A stretch of DNA of 64,000 bases, taken from positions 806,001 through 870,000 of the forward strand of contig NZ_CP116221.1 of the NCBI RefSeq assembly GCF_023556315.2, read 5' to 3'. Made by a program: the position numbers and the translations under genes. Of the stretch, positions 17,792-25,105 are shown one piece after another. The notes beneath the pieces were generated by a model that was not told the DNA's origin, ran no database searches, and saw only the letters and a list, made by a program, of their open reading frames with translations. Origin of the DNA: Psychroserpens ponticola. GTDB lineage: Bacteria > Bacteroidota > Bacteroidia > Flavobacteriales > Flavobacteriaceae. Numbering within the stretch: the stretch's first letter is position 1; every line of letters starts with the position of its first letter.

Positions 17792-20170
17792 ATGAAACAC
17801 CCTTTTTTATCATTATTAATTTTCTTTTTTATTTCCGTAGGATATGCACAAGAAAAATTTACTATTAGCGGAACACTTAAAGACCAAAGCAATGGAGAAA
17901 CACTTTTAGGTGCCACAATTCTTATAAAAGGAACTTCAATAGGAGTAACCACGAATGAATATGGTTTTTATTCCTTAACAGCCGACAAAGGAAATTATAC
18001 ATTGGTGGTTTCCTATTTAGGCTATAAAACCGTAGAAAAAGAAATTGTACTTGACCAAAACATTAAATTCAATACAGAATTAGAAGAAGACGCAGGTCAA
18101 TTGGATGAAGTTGTTATTATCGCTGAAGAATCTAAAAAAGTAAATTTAAGAACGCCACAAATGAGTGTTGCCAAGTTATCGGCTAAATCCATTAAAAAAA
18201 TCCCAGCAGTTTTAGGTGAAATAGATGTAATTAAGGCTATACAATTGCTGCCAGGAGTTACTAACTCTGGTGAAGGCGCTTCAGGTTTTAATGTACGTGG
18301 AGGAGCAGAAGACCAAAACCTAGTATTACTTGACGAAGCCGTTATATATAATTCATCACATTTATTTGGCTTCTTTTCGGTCTTCAATGCAGATGCTATT
18401 AAAGATATTAAACTTTATAAAGGAGGTATACCTGCTCGTTTTGGAGGAAGAGCGTCTTCAGTTTTAGACATTCGGCAAAAAGATGGTAATAGTAAAGAAC
18501 TCAAACTTTCAGGAGGTGTTGGACTTATATCTAGTAGGCTTACGGTCGAAGGGCCTACTTTTAAAGATAAAGGATCTTTTTTAATATCGGGAAGATCTTC
18601 TTATGCACACTTATTTCTGAAGTTAAATAAAGAAACCAAAAACAGTAGTGTGAAATTTTCTGATCTGAATTTTAAAACCAATTATGAAATTAATGAGAAT
18701 AATAAAATGTATCTATCTGGTTATTACGGAAATGATATTATTAGATTTGACAAGTCTTTTAAAAATTCATATGGAAACCTTATAGGGAATTTGCGTTGGA
18801 ACCATCTTTTTAGTGATAAACTATTTTCTAATTTATCACTTATTTACAGCAAATACAATTATAATCTTGAATTAGATCTAGATGGGATAGATTGGAAATC
18901 GGATATTAAAAATTACAATTTAAAATACGATGTTGGCTATTCTTTAAATGACACCTATAAATTTAATTTTGGTGTTAGTGGTATTTATTACGATTTTAAT
19001 CCTGGAAGACTAAATCCATTAAATTCTAGTTCAGGAGTTAATAAACGTAAATTAGATGATAAATTTGGAATTGAAACAGGGATTTATGCTGGTTTAGAAC
19101 ACAAAATTTCTAGCAAACTTACGGCACAATACGGTATTCGATATAGTAATTTTTCTCGTTTAGGGAAACAAACTTTAAATGAATATACCAATAATTTACC
19201 AGTGGTTTATAATGCGAGTTTAGGAATCTATGAGCGTGCAAACGCAATTGCTCAGACAACATACAATAAAAATAAAACGATAGCAACATTTGGAAATTTC
19301 GAGCCTCGTTTAGCACTATCTTATCAGTTAAATGAAAAGTCATCTGTAAAAGCAAGTTATAACCGAATAGCACAATATTTGCATTTAATTTCTAATACCA
19401 CATCAGCAACACCATTAGATGTATGGGCACCAAGCGGAAAATTTATAAAACCACAATTAGCCAATCAATATGCTGTAGGCTATTTTAGGAATTTTAAAGA
19501 CAATATGTTTTCTATTGAGGCTGAAGCCTATTATAAAACAATAGATAATCGGGTAGATTATATTAATGGTGCAGATTTAATAGCACAGAACAACATAGAA
19601 AGGGAAATTTTGATAGGAAAGACTAGGTCTTATGGATTGGAATTATTACTTCGTAAAAACAAAGGTGATTTTACAGGGTGGATAGCATATACCCTTTCTA
19701 AAGCACAACAGCAAACACCAGGAGGTGCTGCTGGTGGCTTGGGGGTTAATAACGGGAAATGGTACAATACCTCTTACGATAGAACTCATGATATATCCGT
19801 TACAGGAAGTTATGAACTGAATGAAAAATGGAGTTTTTCAACAAACTTCGCTTTTCAAACAGGTCGTCCAGTTACTTATCCAAATGGACAATTTCAATTT
19901 AGTGGACTTTCAATAGCAACATATTCTAACAGAAATGCAGATCGCTTACCAGCCTATCATAGGTTAGATATATCTGCAACACTTACACCAAGAAAAAACA
20001 AAAATAGGAAATGGCAAAGTGAATGGGTGTTTGGTGTCTATAACTTATATGGGCGTAAAAACGCAGCATCTATTTCATTTGGAGAGAATTTAGATACAAA
20101 TGTAAATCAAGCAACACGAACTTCAATTTTCGGAATTACACCAGGAATCACTTATAATTTTAAATTTTAA
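17792..20170 (+). CDS. TonB-dependent receptor with CarboxypepD_reg-like domain
   Basis: A 792-aa outer-membrane receptor. The signal peptide ends VGYAQ. A CarboxypepD_reg-like domain follows (about 22-95, GETLLGATILIKGTSIGVTT), then the plug (ELEEDAGQLDEVVI and GFNVRGGAEDQNLVLLDEA) and a 22-strand-type barrel ending FGITPGITYNFKF, with a terminal aromatic as required by BAM. It is complete. The next gene, a DUF4249 lipoprotein 4 bases downstream, is the frequent partner of this receptor subclass. The substrate is unknown. It is cargo of the integrated element. Confidence 0.93.
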   Translation: MKHPFLSLLIFFFISVGYAQEKFTISGTLKDQSNGETLLGATILIKGTSIGVTTNEYGFYSLTADKGNYTLVVSYLGYKTVEKEIVLDQNIKFNTELEEDAGQLDEVVIIAEESKKVNLRTPQMSVAKLSAKSIKKIPAVLGEIDVIKAIQLLPGVTNSGEGASGFNVRGGAEDQNLVLLDEAVIYNSSHLFGFFSVFNADAIKDIKLYKGGIPARFGGRASSVLDIRQKDGNSKELKLSGGVGLISSRLTVEGPTFKDKGSFLISGRSSYAHLFLKLNKETKNSSVKFSDLNFKTNYEINENNKMYLSGYYGNDIIRFDKSFKNSYGNLIGNLRWNHLFSDKLFSNLSLIYSKYNYNLELDLDGIDWKSDIKNYNLKYDVGYSLNDTYKFNFGVSGIYYDFNPGRLNPLNSSSGVNKRKLDDKFGIETGIYAGLEHKISSKLTAQYGIRYSNFSRLGKQTLNEYTNNLPVVYNASLGIYERANAIAQTTYNKNKTIATFGNFEPRLALSYQLNEKSSVKASYNRIAQYLHLISNTTSATPLDVWAPSGKFIKPQLANQYAVGYFRNFKDNMFSIEAEAYYKTIDNRVDYINGADLIAQNNIEREILIGKTRSYGLELLLRKNKGDFTGWIAYTLSKAQQQTPGGAAGGLGVNNGKWYNTSYDRTHDISVTGSYELNEKWSFSTNFAFQTGRPVTYPNGQFQFSGLSIATYSNRNADRLPAYHRLDISATLTPRKNKNRKWQSEWVFGVYNLYGRKNAASISFGENLDTNVNQATRTSIFGITPGITYNFKF

Positions 20171-20174
20171 TACA

Positions 20175-21005
20175 ATGAACATTATACACAAATATATATG
20201 CCCTTTTTTAATTACAACCCTTCTTTTAAATTCTTGTACTGACGTTATAGATGTAAATGTGCCAAATGGAGGAGCAAGATTAGTAGTTGAAGCATTCATT
20301 AATTGGGAAAAAGGGACTACAGGTCAAAACCAAGTTATTAAATTAAGTACTTCAACGGCTTTTTTCGATTCAAATCCAGATATACCTGCCATTGGAGCGG
20401 ACGTTAAAGTAACTAACGACAATGATGGAACAGAATTTATATTTCAAGACCAAGGAAATGGAAGGTATATTACAAATGATTTTATACCAGAACTGAATCA
20501 AATCTATTTATTAGAAATTATATACAACGGAAAAACTTACTCAGCAACCGAAACCTTAATTCCCGTAGTAGATATTTCAGAAGTTGAGCAATCCATAAGT
20601 GAGGAAGATGGAGATGAAAATATAAAAGTCACCATTTTTTTTGATGACCCCGCCAACGAAGCAAATTATTATTTGGGAGAATTTATTCCCTCATTTAATT
20701 CGCAAATTGATTTTTTCCCTTTAAGCGATAATTTTACCGATGGAAACCAAAACTTTATGGAATTTTCAGATGCAGATTTTATAGCAGGAAATACTTTAAG
20801 TATAAGTCTATATGGAATTTCTGAACACTATTATAATTTCTTTGATCTTCTATTGATCCAATCTGAATCGGACGGAAATGGCCCATTCCAGACAACACCA
20901 GTACAACTAAAAGGCAACTGTAAAAATTTAGCAGACCCAAATGAAGAGGTGCTAGGTTATTTTAGGTTGAGTGAGGTTGTTCGAACCACATATACCATTA
21001 ATTAA
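20175..21005 (+). CDS. DUF4249 family lipoprotein
   Basis: A 276-aa protein with a lipoprotein signal (ITTLLLNSC, then TDVIDVNVPNGGARLVVEAF), followed by the DUF4249 body with beta-rich segments and QIYLLEIIYNGKTYSATETL. DUF4249 proteins are usually encoded directly after a TonB receptor, and here the gap is only 4 bases. By analogy with SusD-type partners it may act as a surface-exposed or periplasmic ligand-binding partner of the receptor; this is inference. Confidence 0.88.
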   Translation: MNIIHKYICPFLITTLLLNSCTDVIDVNVPNGGARLVVEAFINWEKGTTGQNQVIKLSTSTAFFDSNPDIPAIGADVKVTNDNDGTEFIFQDQGNGRYITNDFIPELNQIYLLEIIYNGKTYSATETLIPVVDISEVEQSISEEDGDENIKVTIFFDDPANEANYYLGEFIPSFNSQIDFFPLSDNFTDGNQNFMEFSDADFIAGNTLSISLYGISEHYYNFFDLLLIQSESDGNGPFQTTPVQLKGNCKNLADPNEEVLGYFRLSEVVRTTYTIN

Positions 21006-21020
21006 ATACGAAAAAAAAGT

Positions 21021-21067
21021 GTTGTAGGCTGTTAACTATTGTTTGATTTAGTTGGCAGCCTAACAAC
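21021..21067 (+). terminator. Structured intergenic hairpin, copy 1
   Basis: Inner stem GTTAACTA (21031-21038), 10-nt loop, TAGTTGGC (21049-21056). It is nested inside an outer stem made by GTTGTAGGCTG (21021-21031) and CAGCCT-A-ACAAC (21056-21067). It follows the DUF4249 gene and resembles the hairpin at 21982-22007, with a compensated A-T to G-C change. It could be a terminator or attenuator, or a small RNA structure. Confidence 0.55.
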
Positions 21068-21097
21068 CATAATTACTAATTTAAAAATATAATAAAA

Positions 21098-21961
21098 ATG
21101 AAAAATTATTTAAAAAAAGCAAACCAACTAATAGTTTTGATTGGAATCATTATTTGTCAATCTTGTAGTACTGATGATGGTACTTCTACATCAACAATAA
21201 ACCCAGGTAATGATCCCAATTTTACCATAGTTGCGAATTCAGAATCTTCCACCTTGCCAACTTTTAACAGAAAGGTGATTGTTTTTGGAGTGGACATTTA
21301 TGCTGCTTCAGGAGTCGAGGATGCCAAATTATTACATGCAGTGAATATTATGGCGCAATACTTAGATAATGATGAAGATGGAGTAGTCGATAACCAATTA
21401 GTAGTCGATAAAATGATAGAAAATAATGCTTTTCTATTTATGTGGAAAACAGAAAACGATCATCCCTCTGATGTCCCAACTGGCAGAGAAGGACAAGATC
21501 TAGGTGCTGATGAAACTGTTCCGGCTTGGCATACCAATGGACACACAGGTAGTTTTGATGCTTCATTAGAAGAGGTATGGCATATTATTAACGTTGCTGG
21601 ACACGCAAATGCTTACCCAACCGTATTTGGCTTAGAAGCCGGGTCAGAATTAGCTAATGCCATGGATATAGCAAGAGGAGGTTACTTTGAAACCATACCT
21701 AACCCGTACCCGTCCACAGCTTGGTATACATATGATGATGCAACTTGTGAATATGCAGATTGTATGACGATTGAATATATGTACTGGTCTATGTCTTCAA
21801 TATTAGGTGCACAAGAAAACAGGTTAAGTGAGATACAGCAAGAATGGAAACCAAATACAAATGCCTTGATGCAAACCACAGATGTTGCGATGTATGCATT
21901 ACTAACAGATCCACAATATAGTTTTCCAACTGTTTTGCCTGATGGGACTTATAGACAATAA
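21098..21961 (+). CDS. Uncharacterised lipoprotein with possible metal-binding His/Glu cluster
   Basis: A 287-aa protein with a lipobox (IIICQSC), a Thr/Ser-rich stretch and one calcium-loop-like segment DNDEDGVVDN. The conserved-looking core is AWHTNGHTGSFDASLEEVWHI followed by NVAGHANAYP. The Glu-Glu...His...His arrangement is reminiscent of a zinc site but is not a standard HExxH. The C-terminal half has YDDATCEYADCMTIEYMYWSM and ends LPDGTYRQ. I do not recognise a named family. It is the third gene of the TonB/DUF4249 cargo group and is bracketed by two similar hairpins, so it may be an accessory surface protein or enzyme for the same substrate. Confidence 0.8.
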   Translation: MKNYLKKANQLIVLIGIIICQSCSTDDGTSTSTINPGNDPNFTIVANSESSTLPTFNRKVIVFGVDIYAASGVEDAKLLHAVNIMAQYLDNDEDGVVDNQLVVDKMIENNAFLFMWKTENDHPSDVPTGREGQDLGADETVPAWHTNGHTGSFDASLEEVWHIINVAGHANAYPTVFGLEAGSELANAMDIARGGYFETIPNPYPSTAWYTYDDATCEYADCMTIEYMYWSMSSILGAQENRLSEIQQEWKPNTNALMQTTDVAMYALLTDPQYSFPTVLPDGTYRQ

Positions 21962-21981
21962 TTAATTAAGTGTTGAAAACC

Positions 21982-22007
21982 GTTAGCTACTTCTTGAATT
22001 AGCTGGC
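21982..22007 (+). terminator. Structured intergenic hairpin, copy 2
   Basis: Stem GTTAGCTA (21982-21989), 10-nt loop, TAGCTGGC (22000-22007), directly after the lipoprotein gene. It has the same geometry as 21031-21056, and pair 5 has changed from A-T to G-C in both arms. Confidence 0.55.
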
Positions 22008-22047
22008 AGATTCCCAATCTTCAATAAATTTATTTTAAAAAAGGCAA

Positions 22048-22215
22048 GCGATTTTCATAACTATTAATGCTTATGCTAATAAAGAGTTTAAAGGGAATGT
22101 AGGTTTATAGACCCAATTTTAGATACCAGAGCAAGAACTACAAAGTTAAGAGCAGTATTCTAATCAAGTAACACCAGATGTAATAACAAAAAAACTATGT
22201 TATAAAAAACTAAAT
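22048..22215 (+). pseudogene. Remnant of an RND efflux periplasmic adaptor (HlyD/CusB type)
   Basis: Reading from 22048 gives AIFITINAYANKEFKGNVGL, then a TAG at 22108. Shifting by one base at about 22107 continues IDPILDTRARTTKLRAVF before another stop, and one more shift gives SNQVTPDVITKKL. Together these match the conserved C-terminal stretch of membrane-fusion proteins (pattern NKEFKGxVxxIDPxLDxxxRTxxVRAxxxN). A single deleted T in GGTTT-ATA accounts for the first frameshift. Nothing else of the gene remains, so it is a short relic between the cargo operon and rteC. Confidence 0.75.
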
Positions 22216-22260
22216 TGATTTTGAACAAATCAATTACACATAACCCAACTGAAAATATTA

Positions 22261-23103
22261 ATGGATGTTAACGAAAAACTCGTTAGAGACCTCGAAAACC
22301 AATTAGAATTTCTTGAATCTGAAACTGAAAGGGTATTAGAAAAAGCTGAAGAAGGTGTAAAAATTGCAAAAAGAGGGTTAGAGCAATTGAGAAGTATAGT
22401 TTTAAAGCAAAAGTTTAAAACTAATCAAGATGAAATTCATCTATTTAAACAAGTAAAACCACAAGTATATAGTAAATTAATTTATTATGTAAAACTGTTT
22501 AATATTGAAAGTAAAAGGCCAAGAGGCAGTAATAAATCTCAAATAAAATACTTTAATAAGCATATAGATAGATTGCAAAATTATTTCAATGATAATTTAG
22601 AGTTTTATCATTATTATAGAAGAGGAGCTACTTTTTTAGATGAACAGTACTTTCTAAGAGGAAAAGCAGATATTCGATTGTTTCCGGAATCTTTAGCCTT
22701 TTTTGCAGATGATAAATTTTCTACAAGCCACGACAATACAGTTGCAACTATTTTAGCTTATGACATGTTAATTATTCATTTTAAAACAGAAATAGATAAA
22801 TTAGATAATAATGTAATGGAAACGAATTCTAACGCTTTTCAGGAACAATCAAAACTGTTTTGGACAGGCAATAAAACCGATTTGATAGAGCTTATTTACG
22901 CTTTATATAGTTTAGGAGTAATTAATAGCGGAACAGCAGATATTAAAGAAGTAGCATCAGTTTGTGAACAAATGTTTAATGTTAGTTTAGGGGATTATTA
23001 TAGAACCTTTTTAGAGATTCGTTCACGGAAAATTAATCAAACAAAGTTTATGGATAAACTTAAAGAATCTTTGATAAATAAGATGTTAGAATCTGATGAA
23101 TAA
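22261..23103 (+). CDS. rteC: RteC domain-containing protein
   Basis: A 280-aa cytoplasmic protein. After an N-terminal coiled coil (LENQLEFLESETERVLEKAEEG) comes the RteC domain, recognisable by LFWTGNKTDLIELIYALYSL, then GTADIKEVASVCEQMFNVSL and YYRTFLEIRSRKINQTKF. In CTnDOT, RteC is the transcriptional activator of the excision genes. Here it lies just upstream of an excisionase-like HTH gene, which fits the same role. A terminator follows. Confidence 0.88.
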   Translation: MDVNEKLVRDLENQLEFLESETERVLEKAEEGVKIAKRGLEQLRSIVLKQKFKTNQDEIHLFKQVKPQVYSKLIYYVKLFNIESKRPRGSNKSQIKYFNKHIDRLQNYFNDNLEFYHYYRRGATFLDEQYFLRGKADIRLFPESLAFFADDKFSTSHDNTVATILAYDMLIIHFKTEIDKLDNNVMETNSNAFQEQSKLFWTGNKTDLIELIYALYSLGVINSGTADIKEVASVCEQMFNVSLGDYYRTFLEIRSRKINQTKFMDKLKESLINKMLESDE

Positions 23104-23124
23104 AAACCCAACTTGGGTGTTTTA

Positions 23125-23160
23125 AAGTGCAAATTATTATCATATAATTTGCACTTTTTT
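23125..23160 (+). terminator. Terminator after rteC
   Basis: AAGTGCAAATTAT / ATAATTTGCACTT stem with a T-run (ending ACTTTTTT). It is preceded by a smaller ACCCAA/TTGGGT hairpin at about 23107-23118. Confidence 0.75.
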
Positions 23161-23309
23161 AGTTATGAATATTAAATTGTAAACACTAAACTAAATCAAT
23201 GTAACTCATTAAAAATGAACACATAAAATCACCCAGCTTGGGATTGTCTTGTGTGTAGATTACAACAAATCACTTCATATTTGCCAAACGAAAGTCAAAT
23301 CAATATTAA

Positions 23310-23347
23310 TAGCTGCCATTGAGAGCGAGAGTTCGAGGTGGTAGCTA
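23310..23347 (+). promoter_or_regulatory. Inverted repeat upstream of the excisionase-like gene
   Basis: TAGCTGCCA (23310-23318) pairs with TGGTAGCTA (23339-23347) around a 20-base GAGAGCGAGAG-containing loop. It ends 21 bases before the ATG at 23369. Position and symmetry suggest an RteC operator or a 5'-UTR structure controlling excision. The rest of 23161-23309 shows nothing I can name. Confidence 0.45.
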
Positions 23348-23368
23348 TTTTAACCAAAATCGTTTATA

Positions 23369-23647
23369 ATGGCAGCAACAATTATCACTACAGAAGATCT
23401 TCGAGAATTCAAATTAGAATTACTAGAGGACATCAAAGCAATCATTAATCACCAATCTGGTTTCGCATCAAAAAAATGGTTAAAGTCGCCAGAAGTCCGC
23501 GACTTTTTAAGCATCTCACCAGGAACATTACAAAATCTTCGAATTAACGGAACATTACCATATACCAAAGTTGGTGGCGTTATTTATTATGATTATGAAG
23601 AAATTCAGAAAGTAATGGAAGACAATAGAATTCATAATAAATTCTAG
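23369..23647 (+). CDS. Helix-turn-helix (excisionase-type) DNA-binding protein
   Basis: A 92-aa protein with a short N-terminal coiled helix (TTEDLREFKLELLEDIKAII) and a winged-helix HTH_17 domain: KKWLKSPEVRDFLSISPGTL, then LRINGTLPYTKVGG and YYDYEEI. This is the standard small HTH protein of Bacteroidota conjugative and mobilisable elements, where relatives act as recombination directionality factors. It follows rteC and precedes the replication genes. Excisionase function is inferred from context. Confidence 0.85.
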   Translation: MAATIITTEDLREFKLELLEDIKAIINHQSGFASKKWLKSPEVRDFLSISPGTLQNLRINGTLPYTKVGGVIYYDYEEIQKVMEDNRIHNKF

Positions 23648-23771
23648 TTCCCACGAAAGCAGGAACCTTTCCTTATGCAAAAGGTCAACTATAGGGGCGA
23701 GTGTAAAGAAACAGTCCTGTGGACTGTTTTAACGAAGAAGCCAGCTGGCGCGTTGGATTTTATATAACTGA
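23648..23771 (+). other. Structured untranslated leader of the replication gene
   Basis: This 124-bp gap holds three consecutive hairpins: GTTCC/GGAAC (about 23648-23667), AAACAGTCC-TGT-GGACTGTTT (about 23719-23740) and GCCAGCTGGC (about 23751-23760). Its GC content is visibly above the surroundings. The density of structure just before the start at 23772 suggests a regulatory leader RNA or an origin-proximal element. Confidence 0.45.
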
Positions 23772-24437
23772 ATGAATAAAATAAACTATATACGCCATTT
23801 AAACGGTGTTTTTCTAAAATTCTCAAAAGATAGTCGCTTAAACCCAACTCACATAAGTTTATATGTTGGTCTATTTCAAATATGGAATAATAATCGCTTT
23901 CCTGAAGAATTCTATATTAATCGAAATGAGGTAATGAGCTATTCTAAAATTGGTTCAAAGTCAACCTACCATAAGTGTATTAAAGAATTAAGTCATTGGC
24001 AATACATTGTGTATTACCCATCACACAATCCATTTAAGGGAAGTCGAATTAAGATGTTCAATTTCGAGACAAGCTCTAAACAAGTAGTAGACTCACATAG
24101 TCCTAAAAATGGACAAGCTCTGGTATCTATTAATAAACATATAGAAACTAATAAAAACATTAATAAACTTGACCAGCCAAAAAATGAAAATGAAGTGATT
24201 GATTTTTTTAAAAAAGAAAACTGGCCAAAAATTGAAGCTCAAAAATTTTATAATCATTATCAAGGTATAGGTTGGAAAGTAGGCGGAAAAACTAAAATTG
24301 TCAATTGGCACGCAACAGCTCGTAATTGGATGCTAAAAGCAGAAGAAATTAAAACAGAGAAAACACAAAAAGGAGCTAGCCAAAATCAAGACAACCTTAA
24401 GACTAGCAAAAATAAAAACTACAATGAACCTCTATGA
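23772..24437 (+). CDS. Replication-initiator-like protein (phage O/DnaD type)
   Basis: A 221-aa protein. The N-terminal half (LNGVFLKFSKDSRLNPTHIS and later YINRNEVMSYSKIGSKSTYH) looks like a winged-helix initiator domain. The C-terminal half has FYNHYQGIGWKVGGKTKIVNW followed by HATARNWML, the Trp-rich tail typical of DnaD/protein O-like replication proteins. The next gene overlaps it by 4 bases and encodes a DnaC-like ATPase, repeating the initiator/loader pairing of phages and some elements. I infer autonomous replication of the excised form. Confidence 0.7.
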   Translation: MNKINYIRHLNGVFLKFSKDSRLNPTHISLYVGLFQIWNNNRFPEEFYINRNEVMSYSKIGSKSTYHKCIKELSHWQYIVYYPSHNPFKGSRIKMFNFETSSKQVVDSHSPKNGQALVSINKHIETNKNINKLDQPKNENEVIDFFKKENWPKIEAQKFYNHYQGIGWKVGGKTKIVNWHATARNWMLKAEEIKTEKTQKGASQNQDNLKTSKNKNYNEPL

Positions 24438-25096
24438 GTAATCTAAAACCACATATAATTCAAGAAGGAAGTGTTCAGTATCGATTAGGTGAATTAAAAG
24501 ACAATAACATTTCATACGATTTCAAGAAGATTTTAATTTACCTAGATGCAAAAGGAAAACTACTGTTTGGCAAAAACTTTAAAATTTATGAAGAAGATGA
24601 GGTGGTACTTTACAAATTATGTATTTATTTTATTCGAGATTTTGAAGCATGTAAAAAGTTAGAAATAGATCCGAACAAAGGTATTTTATTATCTGGTCCT
24701 GTAGGTTGTGGCAAGACCAGTTTAATGAAATTATTGCGACACATAGTACCTCATCATAAACCATATGAAGTAATTCCTGCAAGAAATATAACATTTACAT
24801 TTAACAACATAGGTTATAAAACCATTGAAGAATATGGCAACAGTAGTTTTTATTGTTTTGATGATTTAGGTGTAGAAACTACAGGACGTCATTTTGGTAA
24901 AGACTGTAATGTAATGGGAGAAATACTTTTATCACGTTACGATTTATTTTTAAAACGAAATATTAAAACGCACGCTACAACTAATCTTAATGCACAAGAA
25001 TTAGAAAACAGATATGGTAATCGAGTACGTTCAAGAATGCGACAACTCTTTAATTTAATTGCTTTTGATAAGGAAAGTTTAGATAAGAGAAAATAA
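24434..25096 (+). CDS. DnaC-like AAA+ ATPase (helicase loader type)
   Basis: A 220-aa ATPase with Walker A GPVGCGKT at residues 88-95, Walker B YCFDDLG near residues 135-141, and the loader-type C-terminal motif THATTNLNAQELENRYGNRV followed by RSRMRQLF, carrying sensor and arginine-finger residues. It starts inside the end of the upstream initiator-like gene (ATGA overlap), so the two are co-translated. It probably loads the host DnaB helicase onto element DNA. Confidence 0.82.
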   Translation: MSNLKPHIIQEGSVQYRLGELKDNNISYDFKKILIYLDAKGKLLFGKNFKIYEEDEVVLYKLCIYFIRDFEACKKLEIDPNKGILLSGPVGCGKTSLMKLLRHIVPHHKPYEVIPARNITFTFNNIGYKTIEEYGNSSFYCFDDLGVETTGRHFGKDCNVMGEILLSRYDLFLKRNIKTHATTNLNAQELENRYGNRVRSRMRQLFNLIAFDKESLDKRK

Positions 25097-25105
25097 TAGT
25101 TAATA

